The notes: generated by a model from the letters alone, not told the origin. Positions 12,108 to 23,507 are shown, counted from the first letter of the stretch. The stretch is DNA of 64,000 bases from Timema cristinae (GCA_039000515.1 JBCFYV010000215.1:39302-103301); one strand, 5' to 3'. A program made the numbers and translations.

Positions 12108-12462
12108 ATACCATAGCTATTAGGGGTGTATGAATAGGATTATTTATCAAATTGAATAATTTTTAATCAAATATACAAAATTTCGAACGAATACCGAATA
12201 GTAGAATAGTATATTTTTCTTACATTTTTGATAAAAATAATTTAAATGAGTAAATTCCTATTAAAAATGTGGTTTTATATCTAAGTATGCAAAATGCAAA
12301 AAAATTACATCAAAACATTGTTTGTTATATGAACTGGTATTAATAAAAACAGACTGAATTTAAAATTAAGTTTCAGGAGATTGAGAGCAACTTTTGATCC
12401 AATATTTAGACAAGTTTCACCTAAATCATTTTTATTATTTATATTTTTGGAAAGATTTTGAC

Positions 12463-12528
12463 ATTATTATTATTATTGTTATTATTATTATTATTATTAT
12501 TATTTATTATTATTATTATTATTATTAA
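12463..12528. repeat. (ATT)n microsatellite
   Basis: About twenty ATT units with two interruptions, inside the Mlx intron. Confidence 0.9.
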
Positions 12529-12944
12529 ATGGGGTGATTAATAAACAAGGTCAGAGTTTGGGTCTTTCATCGTTTCTATTATTTCAAAGTGTAGTTCTCA
12601 TTTTCTAATATGCAAGGCCTACTTCTGTTTGTGTGATGATTAGTACTCAACCCAAAGCTTGGTTGGATCCTAAACAATTCCACTGTCAGCTGAAAACCTA
12701 GGCAACACTGAAAAGACTTACTAGTGAAATGAGGAGGTAGATTGTTTCTTGGTGCTCTCCTCACTGAGCCAGAAGGTACTACTGCACATCAGTCTGCCAA
12801 GCTACCAACTGACCCTACAAGAGACACCTTCCTCCGTCCATCACAGGGATTGGCTGTATACTTAATACCACTGACACTTTCATAGTATACAACAATAAAT
12901 TTAATAAAATAACACAACAGTACTGAATGATAAAATTAGTTATT

Positions 12945-13225
12945 GACCCCTTATATGTTCTCTAGACTTGACACACCCCTTAAAGTTTATATAAGCTTTA
13001 AACACCTTAAGTGGTCTCTAAGCTCAACCCCCCCCCCCCCTACCCTAAATGTATTCTAGGTTTGAAACCTTCTAAACGGTATCTAGGTTGACATCCCTTA
13101 AATGCTCTCTAGGCTTGACATCCCTTAAATGTTTTTTAGGTTTGAAATATTTTAAATTGTCTCTAGGTTTGACACCCCATAAATTATATCTAGACTTGGG
13201 TATTTAGGTTTGACACCCCTTGTAG
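12945..13225. repeat. Degenerate 27-bp tandem repeat
   Basis: Diverged units contain TTGACATCCCTTAAATG and CTCTCTAGG. Spacing between successive TTGA starts is 27 bp over at least four units. A poly-C run (13031-13040) interrupts the left half. The array directly precedes the 78-bp satellite but is much more diverged and looks older. Confidence 0.65.
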
Positions 13226-13375
13226 TCTCTACTAAGTCCGGGTCGCCTCCATGGCAAGTTAACAACAGACTAACAGATGCACTCAAATCGTTGACCTTGA
13301 AATATTGCTTCCCCCTTTTTCATTTTCATGCCTGGGAAATATGGTATAGTAGCTATTTCTATCCTTCTATAAATG

Positions 13376-16300
13376 TTTCACTAGTAGACATGTGGCTCCC
13401 AACAGTCTGTCTCACCCTCCACCTTCTTACAGCCCTTAAGAGTCCCTGCACACTTTCACTAGTAGACATGTGGCTCCCGACAGTCTGTCTCACCCTCCAC
13501 CTTCTTACAGCCCTTAAGAGTCCTGCACACTTTCACTAGTAGACATGTGGCTCCCGACAGTCTGTCTCTCCCTCTGCCTTCTTACAGCCCTTAAGAGTCC
13601 CTCCCACTTTCACTAGTAGACATGTGGCTCCCGACAGTCTGTCTCTCCCTCCACCTTCTTACAGCCCTTAAGAGTCCCTGCACACTTTCACTAGTAGACA
13701 TGTGGCTCCTGACAGTCTGTCTCTCCCTCCACCTTCTTACAGCCCTTAAGAGTCCCTGCACACTTTCACTAGTAGACATGTGGCTCCTGACAGTCTGTCT
13801 CTCCCTCTGCCTTCTTACAGCCCTTAAGAGTCCCTCCACACTTTCACTAGTAGACATGTGGCTCCCAACAGTCTGTCTCTCCCTCCACCTTCTTACAGCC
13901 CTTAAGAGTCCCTGCACACTTTCACTAGTAGACATGTGGCTCCCAACAGTCTGTCTCTCCCTCCACCTTCTTACAGCCCTTAAGAGTCCCTGCACACTTT
14001 CACTAGTAGACATGTGGCTCCTGACAGTCTGTCTCTCCCTCTGCCTTCTTACAGCCCTTAAGAGTCCCTCCACACTTTCACTAGTAGACATGTGGCTCCC
14101 AACAGTCTGTCTCTCCCTCCACCTTCTTACAGCCCTTAAGAGTCCTCGCACACTTTCACTAGTAGACATGTGGCTCCCAACAGTCTGTCTCTCCCTCCAC
14201 CTTCTTACAGCCCTTAAGAGTCCTCGAACACTTTCACTAGTAGACATGTGGCTCCCAACAGTCTGTCTCTCCCTCTGCCTTCTTACAGCCCTTAAGAGTC
14301 CTGCACACTTTCACTAGTAGACATGTGGCTCCTGACAGTCTGTCTCTCCCTCTGCCTTCTTACAGCCCTTAAGAGTCCCTCCACACTTTCACTAGTAGAC
14401 ATGTGGCTCCCAACAGTCTGTCTCTCCCTCCACCTTCTTACAGCCCTTAAGAGTCCCTGCACACTTTCACTAGTAGACATGTGGCTCCTGACAGTCTGTC
14501 TCTCCCTCTGCCTTCTTACAGCCCTTAAGAGTCCCTGCACACTTTCACTAGTAGACATGTGGCTCCCAACACGTCTGTCTCTCCCTCCACCTTCTTACAG
14601 CCCTTAAGAGTCCCTGCACACTTTCACTAGTAGACATGTGGCTCCCAACAGTCTGTCTCTCCCTCTGCCTTCTTACAGCCCTTAAGAGTCCCTGCACACT
14701 TTCACTAGTAGACATGTGGCTCCTGACAGTCTGTCTCTCCCTCTGCCTTCTTACAGCCCTTAAGAGTCCCTGCACACTTTCACTAGTAGACATGTGGCTC
14801 CCAACAGTCTGTCTCTCCCTCCACCTTCTTACAGCCCTTAAGAGTCCCTGCACACTTTCACTAGTAGACATGTGGCTCCCAACAGTCTGTCTCTCCCTCC
14901 ACCTTCTTACAGCCCTTAAGAGTCCCTGCACACTTTCACTAGTAGACATGTGGCTCCTGACAGTCTGTCTCTCCCTCTGCCTTCTTACAGCCCTTAAGAG
15001 TCCCTGCACACTTTCACTAGTAGACATGTGGCTCCCAACAGTCTGTCTCTCCCTCCACCTTCTTACAGCCCTTAAGAGTCCCTCCACACTTTCACTAGTA
15101 GACATGTGGCTCCTGACAGTCTGTCTCTCCCTCTGCCTTCTTACAGCCCTTAAGAGTCCCTGCACACTTTCACTAGTAGACATGTGGCTCCCGACAGTCT
15201 GTCTTTCCCTCCACCTTCTTACAGCCCTTAAGAGTCCTCGAACACTTTCACTAGTAGACATGTGGCTCCCAACAGTCTGTCTCTCCCTCCACCTTCTTAC
15301 AGCCCTTAAGAGTCCTCGCACACTTTCACTAGTAGACATGTGGCTCCTGACAGTCTGTCTCTCCCTCTGCCTTCTTACAGCCCTTAAGAGTCCCTGCACA
15401 CTTTCACTAGTAGACATGTGGCTCCCAACAGTCTGTCTCTCCCTCCACCTTCTTACAGCCCTTAAGAGTCCCTCCACACTTTCACTAGTAGACATGTGGC
15501 TCCTGACAGTCTGTCTCTCCCTCTGCCTTCTTACAGCCCTTAAGAGTCCCTCCACACTTTCACTAGTAGACATGTGGCTCCCAACAGTCTGTCTCTCCCT
15601 CCACCTTCTTACAGCCCTTAAGAGTCCTCGCACACTTTCACTAGTAGACATGTGGCTCCCAACAGTCTGTCTCTCCCTCCACCTTCTTACAGCCCTTAAG
15701 AGTCCTCGAACACTTTCACTAGTAGACATGTGGCTCCCAACAGTCTGTCTCTCCCTCTGCCTTCTTACAGCCCTTAAGAGTCCCTGCACACTTTCACTAG
15801 TAGACATGTGGCTCCTGACAGTCTGTCTCTCCCTCTGCCTTCTTACAGCCCTTAAGAGTCCCTCCACACTTTCACTAGTAGACATGTGGCTCCCAACAGT
15901 CTGTCTCTCCCTCCACCTTCTTACAGCCCTTAAGAGTCCCTGCACACTTTCACTAGTAGACATGTGGCTCCCAACAGTCTGTCTCTCCCTCCACCTTCTT
16001 ACAGCCCTTAAGAGTCCCTCCACACTTTCACTAGTAGACATGTGGCTCCTGACAGTCTGTCTCTCCCTCTGCCTTCTTACAGCCCTTAAGAGTCCCTCCA
16101 CACTTTCACTAGTAGACATGTGGCTCCCAACAGTCTGTCTCTCCCTCCACCTTCTTACAGCCCTTAAGAGTCCTCGCACACTTTCACTAGTAGACATGTG
16201 GCTCCCAACAGTCTGTCTCTCCTCACCTTCTTACAGCCCTTAAGAGTCCTCGAACACTTTCACTAGTAGACATGTGGCTCCCAACAGTCTGTCTCTCCTC

Positions 16301-18446
16301 TGCCTTCTTACAGCCCTTAAGAGTCCCTGCACACTTTCACTAGTAGACATGTGGCTCCTGACAGTCTGTCTCTCCCTCTGCCTTCTTACAGCCCTTAAGA
16401 GTCCCTCCACACTTTCACTAGTAGACATGTGGTCCCAACAGTCTGTCTCACCCTCCACCTTCTTACAGCCCTTAAGAGTCCCTGCACACTTTCACTAGTA
16501 GACATGTGGCTCCTGACAGTCTGTCTCTCCCTCTGCCTTCTTACAGCCCTTAAGAGTCCCTCCACACTTTCACTAGTAGACATGTGGCTCCTACAGTCTG
16601 TCTCTCCCTCCCTTCTTACAGCCCTTAAGAGTCCCTGCACACTTTCACTAGTAGACATGTGGCTCCTACAGTCTGTCTCTCCCTCTCCTTCTTACAGCCC
16701 TTAAGAGTCCCTGCACACTTTCACTAGTAGACATGTGGCTCCTGAACAGTCTGTCTCTCCCTCCCTTCTTACAGCCCTTAAGAGTCCCTCCACACTTTCA
16801 CTAGTAGACATGTGGCTCCACAGTCTGTCTCTCCTCCACTCTTCTTACAGCCCTTAAGAGTCCCTGCACACTTTCACTAGTAGACATGTGGCTCCCAACA
16901 GTCTGTCTCTCCCTCTCCTTCTTACAGCCCTTAAGAGTCCCTGCACACTTTCACTAGTAGACATGTGGCTCCTGAACAGTCTGTCTCTCCCTCTGCCTTC
17001 TTACAGCCCTTAAGAGTCCCTGCACACTTTCACTAGTAGACATGTGGCTCCTGACAGTCTGTCTCTCCCTCTGCCTTCTTACAGCCCTTAAGAGTCCCTC
17101 ACACTTTCACTAGTAGACATGTGGCTCCTAACAGTCTGTCTCTCCCTCCCTGCTTCTTACAGCCCTTAAGAGTCCCTGCACACTTTCACTAGTAGACATG
17201 TGGCTCCGACAGTCTGTCTCTCCCTCCCTTCTTACAGCCCTTAAGAGTCCCTCACACTTTCACTAGTAGACATGTGGCTCCTGACAGTCTGTCTCTCCCT
17301 CTGCCTTCTTACAGCCCTTAAGAGTCCCTGCACACTTTCACTAGTAGACATGTGGCTCCACAGTCTGTCTCTCCTCTCACTTCTTACAGCCCTTAAGAGT
17401 CCCTGCACACTTTCACTAGTAGACATGTGGCTCCCAACAGTCTGTCTCTCCCTCCACCTTCTTCCCGTCCTGATTACTAGTCCTGTCTCTCTCTCCTCAT
17501 TCTCGCCTTAAGAGTCCCTGCACACTTTCACTAGTAGACATGTGGCTCCCAACAGTCTGTCTCTCCCTCCACCTTCTTACAGCCCTTAAGAGTCCCTGCA
17601 CACTTTCACTAGTAGACATGTGGCTCCCAACAGTCTGTCTCTCCCTCCACCTTCTTACAGCCCTTAAGAGTCCCTGCACACTTTCACTAGTAGACATGTG
17701 GCTCCTGACAGTCTGTCTCTCCCTCTGCCTTCTTACAGCCCTTAAGAGTCCCTCCACACTTTCACTAGTAGACATGTGGCTCCCAACAGTCTGTCTCTCC
17801 CTCCACCTTCTTACAGCCCTTAAGAGTCCTCGCACACTTTCACTAGTAGACATGTGGCTCCCAACAGTCTGTCTCTCCCTCCACCTTCTTACAGCCCTTA
17901 AGAGTCCTCGAACACTTTCACTAGTAGACATGTGGCTCCCAACAGTCTGTCTCTCCCTCCACCTTCTTACAGCCCTTAAGAGTCCCTGCACACTTTCACT
18001 AGTAGACATGTGGCTCCCAACAGTCTGTCTCTCCCTCCACCTTCTTACAGCCCTTAAGAGTCCCTGCACACTTTCACTAGTAGACATGTGGCTCCCAACA
18101 GTCTGTCTCTCCCTCCACCTTCTTACAGCCCTTAAGAGTCCCTGCACACTTTCACTAGTAGACATGTGGCTCCCAACAGTCTGTCTCTCCCTCCACCTTC
18201 TTACAGCCCTTAAGAGTCCCTCCACACTTTCACTAGTAGACATGTGGCTCCCAACAGTCTGTCTCTCCCTCCACCTTCTTACAGCCCTTAAGAGTCCCTC
18301 CACACTTTCACTAGTAGACATGTGGCTCCCAACAGTCTGTCTCTCCCTCCACCTTCTTACAGCCCTTAAGAGTCCCTCCACACTTTCACTAGTAGACATG
18401 TGGCTCCCAACAGTCTGTCTCTCCCTCTGCCTTCTTACAGCCCTTA
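13376..18446 (+). repeat. 78-bp satellite, about 65 units
   Basis: Each unit reads TAGACATGTGGCTCC, AACAGTCTGTCTCTCCC, TCCACCTTCTTACAGCCC, TTAAGAGTCCCTGCACAC, then TTTCACTAG. Two main unit types are set by linked differences: CCAACAG with CCACC, or CTGACAG with CTGCC. A third variable site follows AGTCC. Units are nearly identical except between about 16200 and 17520, where single-base indels cluster. Since 78 is 26 codons, frames of 535 codons (+) and 549 codons (-) stay open on both strands. The ACATGT palindrome supplies ATG to each. Amino-acid changes between types are not conservative, so neither frame is called a gene. The array lies in the Mlx intron in sense orientation. Confidence 0.97.
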
Positions 18447-18973
18447 AGGCCTCTTTACTCTCTCAATATTATTGCACAATAAAATTGACCGTGTAAACAT
18501 AATATTGAAGGTTTGCGCAATATATTGAGGAATATTAAAAGTTTTTAATATTCATTGAAGCTTTGTCGATATTACTGAACTGTTTAAGGTGGTTATTGCA
18601 CAATATAGCCCTCTAGTGGTTCTGTTTTCTCTAACCTAAAATACCATCATTGTCTGTTTGGTTGAAGAAAGGAACAAATAAAGATGAGGGAAGAATATTT
18701 TTATTGAAATGCATTAAAGGTAACAGAAATGATGTTATATGTGGGGTGCAAGCCTATATGTAATAATAAATAAAGAATGCCTGGTATATGAGTATGTGTA
18801 GTTATCATTTGATTTGTAAGGTTTGTAGGTCACTGCCGGCTCTGAAAAATAAAATCGGAGGAACATATCAACTATGATAGGGAAAATGAAGCTTATTCCC
18901 CACTTACTTCTCGAATAAGTTACCGATGCAAACTGAACAATTGCACAATAATATTGAGCGTGTAAGGGGGCCT
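18447..18973. mobile_element. PIF/Harbinger-type MITE at the satellite edge
   Basis: The left end is AGGCCTCTTTACTCTCTCAA and the right end, in reverse, AGGCCCCCTTACACGCTCAA. Both continue into ATATTATTG(C/T)GCAAT. TTA lies on each side (18444-18446 and 18974-18976), the usual 3-bp target duplication of this superfamily. The 527-bp interior is noncoding. The left TTA is part of the last 78-bp unit (CCCTTAAG), while the right flank is not satellite, so the array stops exactly at the element. Confidence 0.75.
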
Positions 18974-19114
18974 TTATGCAGGCCACAAACTCTTACTTTC
19001 TGCAAACCACGGTATTCCCCTCTCCTCCAACTCCGAGTCGCCAGATTATCTGGCTACCAACTTGACTCACATGTAGATAAAAATACTTGTCTGGGCAGGA
19101 CAATTATTCACTCT

Positions 19115-19208
19115 TGCTATTCGGAGGGTGTATTCAGAATTTCGAATCAAATACTCGGCCATTAATTATTTGAAATTATTCTAAATTTCGAATACTCACA
19201 CACCCCTA
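19115..19208. mobile_element. Short hAT-like inverted-repeat segment
   Basis: The right end is GAATACTCACACACCCCTA and the left part carries GGAGGGTGTATTCAGAATTT, roughly its inverse. It may be a small MITE in its own right, or the right end of a longer element beginning TAGGGGTGTATGAATAG at 12121. No convincing 8-bp duplication was found (ATAGCTAT versus CTATATAT). Confidence 0.4.
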
Positions 19209-19329
19209 CTATATATATATATAAATGGATGAATTGATAGACAGGTGGGCAAGCTTGGATTTGGATTTGTAGGGATGTCATTATGAATATGGATATGGAT
19301 GGATGGATATAGATGATTTCTACCTTACA

Positions 19330-20435
19330 ACGTAGATAGGCCTAACCTAACTATTCTTTCAGTTTGGCTTCCTTCACTATCACTTTACATTATTGTACAC
19401 TGTCTTGATTAAAAGTTAATAAGATCGACGTTTTAATAAGCTAATATTTCCTCAAAATATGCTTCAGTAACTTAATTTACCCTATAAGAAAACCTAAGTT
19501 TCATAAACAGTTAGAAATTTGAAGTGCTTTGTATTTCGTTTATTATTCCTTAGTATAATCGTGCATTATCATATCTTATGTTCCATTTCCATTCCTCTAT
19601 GCGCAGTTGCACATGCGTGCGGTACAGGCTCTCGTTATACATTATTTTATTGACTTCAATTTTATTTTAAATGCTTATAAAAGTTGATGCTGATACTTTA
19701 AAATTAAAAATAATATGTCTAAAATAATATTTCTAGCAAACAATATTAGATAGTAATTTTTTTTTAGACATAAATGTGGTAAGTTTGGCAAAATATTTAT
19801 TGAAATAAATAAGCTCAACATTGATTTTATACAGATTAACCAACTTAATCATATAACTAAATAGTAACTAAACTAGTGCTAGTTTTGTAGCTAAACGTAT
19901 TAATTCATACGAGTTTTAAATATCTTAAGTTTGAAAACATGTAAAATAATAATATATTCTTGACATAACATTTTTAATTTGACATATATTATCATTTTAG
20001 ATAGGGACCAAATAAAAATAATAAAAAGAATCATTCAATTATTTAGTAATCTACTTAGCTATTTTTATTTTCATTGCTTTGTCATGGCAATACAAGTAAA
20101 CAACTTCAATCAAGTGTAATTCAAAATGGATGATAATATTGAATAAATAATTTACCAATCGAAAGTGGTTTTAGAGCTCTGTTACTTTACTAATATGAAA
20201 AGTGAAATTAATTTTTAACAATTTGTTAAGTAACCGAATGATTTATAAGTGAAAATGCTGATGTTATCTCAATTTTTATCCTATGTTTACTATTGCATTA
20301 AAAAAATTGATTATTAAATACATTAAGTGAAAGTGCGAAAATGACGAGCCTACAAAACTTTCGATCTCGAGCTTAAAGGGCGAGCTTGGCTCTAAGTGTG
20401 AAATCCGAGAACTCGCAGAGCCCTATTATTTATAT
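19330..20435. repeat. Dispersed repeat family B, copy 1
   Basis: The segment matches 31080-31723 and 33775-34170. Shared points include TAGGCCTAACCTAAC, TTCTCTATG-like text with GCACATG, GCTAGTTTTGTAG, and an end with TCTCGAGCTTAAA plus GCAGAGCCCTA. It is noncoding and unclassified. This copy is uninterrupted and shows what the second copy looked like before a hAT element split it. Confidence 0.65.
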
Positions 20436-20639
20436 TCTTATTCAATTTAATTAATCACTAATGTAAAAATAAATGATACAGTAATACTTAAGGGAGTATT
20501 ATTGAACATTTTGGATAACTTTTTAATTAATTAATCAAATACAACACATTTTAGTGGCTTTCAAACAATGTTGATGGTTTAAGGTGGGTTTTAATATAAA
20601 CTAGGGTAGGTCTATAGTCTTAAAAGTGTTTGTTTTCAG

Positions 20640-20753
20640 TTCCAATCAGTGATGGATCAGCTGTTCCAGTCTTTCAGCAACATATCAATGAGCAACTTCA
20701 GTGAACTCTCGGGCAATGTCTTCAGCTGGATCGAGGAGAACTGTAAGCCTCAG
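20640..20753 (+). CDS. Mlx: Mlx, dimerisation/cytoplasmic-localisation exon (internal)
   Basis: The exon follows the acceptor AGTGTTTGTTTTCAG, has 38 codons in phase 0, and ends CCTCAG before GTAAAC. It encodes FQSVMDQLFQSFSNIS and FSELSGNVFSWIEENCKPQ, the helical C-terminal domain shared by Mlx and Mondo-family proteins. In known Mlx this domain supports dimerisation and cytoplasmic retention. It lies more than 10 kb downstream of the zipper exon, across the 78-bp satellite. Confidence 0.92.
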
Positions 20754-20912
20754 GTAAACATTCTCTTTGTCAACAACACACTTTTAAATGGTCGATGGCG
20801 TGAGTTCTATTCTGACTAGCCCATTGCTGCTTGGTGGTACATTGTTTTAAATGGTCGTGACTACACGAGCGACAGAAATACGTACAACTCTTTGGAAAGA
20901 GAACCACAGCCA

Positions 20913-21143
20913 TTGCAGGGCTGTCATGTCAACAATCCTCTGAGAGTTCAGATGTGGAGGTGTTTATTGTTGCAGGGCTGTCATGTCAACAATCCTCTGA
21001 GAGCTCAGATGTGGAGGTGTTTATTGTTGCAGGGCTGTCATGTCAACAATCCTCTGAGAGCTCAGATGTGGAGGTGTTTATTGTTGCAGGGCTGTCATGT
21101 CAACAATCCTCTGAGAGCTCATATGTGGAGGTGTTTATTGTTG
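20913..21143. repeat. 57-bp tandem repeat, four units
   Basis: Units of 57 bp carry GCAGGGCTGTCATGTCAACA and ATCCTCTGAGAG(C/T)TCAGATG and are nearly identical. They start about 160 bp after the Mlx donor at 20753. The 19-residue periodic frame is a by-product of the period being divisible by three. Confidence 0.92.
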
Positions 21144-21419
21144 AGATGAAGATTCTACCAGCTCTATGGGATTCAACATTATTATGTAATAACTAAATGA
21201 TACGGGAAAATACTTAGAAAATGTGTTCTCATCTTCCTTTATTTAAAAAATAGCATATAGAACTGTCCTATTTCTAGTCTTGTTGAAAACAGAGGTTGAA
21301 ACTAGTACCAATGATGCCATATTTTAAAATTAAATATCTTGTGTATTAAAACAAATAGAAGTACTTCATCCTCGAAGCCCAGTGTATTGTTGAAACTTTA
21401 GAAAAAAACATAGATTAAT

Positions 21420-21470
21420 ATTAGCAGCGCAGGAGCCGCGCTGTTATGGCCGTTAGTCGCGCTGCTAAAT
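21420..21470. repeat. GC-rich perfect hairpin
   Basis: ATTAGCAGCGC (21420-21430) pairs with GCGCTGCTAA (21459-21468) across a ~28-base loop that itself contains GCCGCGC and GGCCG. It is an isolated GC-rich island in AT-rich intron and may be a small foldback transposon remnant or a structured RNA element. Confidence 0.6.
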
Positions 21471-21769
21471 ATGCTTTTGGAAATGGGCCCCTAGTGCACT
21501 GAATCAAGAAATTGTCCACAGTGACTTGATATCTCATTTGTTCTTACTTATTATTCAATATAATTTATATTATGTTAATATTGTGTAGCAACAATGTGGT
21601 TTAATGAATGATAACTCGATATGATTAAACTCAAACAGAAATAATATACATATTATCATTAAAATAAGATATAAAAACAGGGAAAGTAAGAGAATTTCCT
21701 TGGTCAGGAAAAAGTCATGGGATTTGATCAAATTTATGCAATTATCACAAATTCACCAAAAGAATACAC

Positions 21770-21965
21770 TCATACTCATCATGATGATGATGATCATCAT
21801 CAACAGTTTCCAGCCTACTGCCGGGTCAGTTTAGTAAAATGTCTCCATCTTCCTCCATCCTTCCAACACTTTTCCTACTTGATTCCTTCCATTCTTCTGC
21901 TCTCACTTGAACACTTTCTGTTATCTGCTCCTCCCATCTATTTCTTGGCCTCCCTTATAGTTTTT
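21770..21965 (-). mobile_element. Non-LTR retrotransposon (LINE) 3' end, fragment
   Basis: The - strand reads GRPRNRWEEQI, a form of the GRPxxRW motif common near the C-terminus of many LINE reverse transcriptases. About 30 more codons follow, ending RLETVDDD, then a GAT-rich simple tail at 21780-21803. There is no reverse transcriptase core, so this is a severely 5'-truncated copy, as is typical for LINEs. Confidence 0.55.
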
Positions 21966-21970
21966 TTTTT

Positions 21971-23438
21971 CCCCTACATACTCTATTTATCCAAATTTAA
22001 GACTATTTTTTTCCCCAAATTTGTAGCTTCTAAACCCAGGGGTTGTCTTAAAATCACATCCTAAGGATTGGGCTACCTACATCAAAAGGCAACATCTTAC
22101 TCCTTTGTATAATATTAATTCAGTAGTGCAGAGGTGCCTTTTTTACGAACTTTATCTGTTTTTGCGGATTTTAAAGGTATAACACGGATCACTTGATATT
22201 TGGTTATTTTCACAGATTTTCAGACTTTTTTTTTTAGGTTATCATTAAAAATAACTACCCATTCGTGGCTCGAAACCGCTACTTGATTCCTCGATACCCA
22301 TAGTAGTGACTGGTATCGCAATAATCAATACTACATGCTAACAATCTCAATACCACGCTTTAGTATTAAACATGGTTAACTCATCAAATGTATGGGGGAT
22401 AGTGATGGGCATAATCGATTGATTTAAATAATCAAATTGAATTTTATTTTTTGTCCTTTTTTGATTACTTTTCCAATTACTTCACTACGATATTAAAAAT
22501 TCAGTCATCATTATGAATGATCAAAATAGATTTAAAAACACATACTGAATTATCAAATGTTTATTTATTTAATTGTTAAAACTTTGCCTACATAGCTAGC
22601 GCTTGTCAAGTAAGATGTGAGGAGAAAACTCAAACAAACAATTGATTTGAATTGATGCCAAACATTAGTTTTAATTCGTAAAATTCCACAAAATATCTAA
22701 CTTTTGAATAATATAAAGTAAATTATTATCTTAGATTAGAGGTTCCTAAATCATCGCTTTTGAATAAGAATAAAGATACTTGTTTAACTATAACTCATTT
22801 TTTATGCTTGGCTGTCATGGTGGCTGACTCTTAGAGTAAATCACAACAAACATGTTTATCGGCTAGATATTTTGTAACATGTGAAATGTGTCTATCTTTT
22901 CCTTATAAAAGCAACAGTTTGTTGATATTTATCATTTGATTTCTTCCTATGTCTCTTTCCTTTATACTATTTTGTTTATATAATTGTGAAAGTGAAAGTG
23001 TCACGTTTTAGAAGTTAGCGTGTTAATGGTAGAGTCCATGAATGCTCGGTATTTAGGGGGAGTAGGGTATGTATGAGAATCGGGATTTTCACTTACGACT
23101 TGTAACTTTTCCCTTAGTTCTTCCTGGAAAATACAGAAAATAATTTTTCCCACTTGAGTTTTGGGAACAGGCAATTTCACAAAGTTTTGTATTACACACA
23201 GCCTAATCTTACCTAAACCATTCTACTCCGGCATCACTCATGTGATGGCTATCCCTCCTTATTTAAATTCTATAAAACAAATTTTGTATGACATTTATTT
23301 TTATTTGAAGATTTTAAACTGAAATTAATTATTTTTTATGAACTTATTTTTAGGATCATTCACAATAATGTAGAATGATAGAAATAATTTTAAAAGCACA
23401 AACTAGTTAGCACTCACTTGTTTTTCTTTCTTTTCTAG
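21971..23438 (+). other. Last Mlx intron, AT-rich
   Basis: The stretch contains a T-run at 21960-21970 and GATAGTGATGGGCATAATCG near 22400, which resembles one hAT end; no matching partner end was found. It is otherwise featureless up to the last Mlx exon. Confidence 0.5.
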
Positions 23439-23507
23439 AAACTCCACGAGTTGGTGGTCAACATATTGCGTCAACTGGACACACAAGTCAAACACAACTC
23501 AAGATAG
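23439..23507 (+). CDS. Mlx: Mlx, last coding exon
   Basis: The exon follows the strong acceptor TTTTTCTTTCTTTTCTAG and encodes KLHELVVNILRQLDTQVKHN plus two residues before TAG. This is the terminal helix of the Mlx C-terminal domain, and the phase-0 join to CKPQ at 20753 is in frame. Sequence beyond the stop is 3' UTR-like and AT-rich; no single polyadenylation signal stands out. Confidence 0.88.
   Translation, partial: KLHELVVNILRQLDTQVKHNSR

Noticed and set aside
13376..18446. CRISPR-like array
   Set aside because: Units are contiguous with no unique spacers; the genome is eukaryotic.
13591..18496. Very long open frames on both strands through the 78-bp array
   Set aside because: They arise because the period is 26 codons and free of stops. 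Unit differences change amino acids freely, and both strands are equally open.
20892..21196. Small Cys-rich repeat protein in the 57-bp array
   Set aside because: It lies in an intron and is a by-product of a 57-bp period.
22400..22440. Another hAT element starting TAGTGATGGGCA
   Set aside because: No matching inverted end or target duplication was found.
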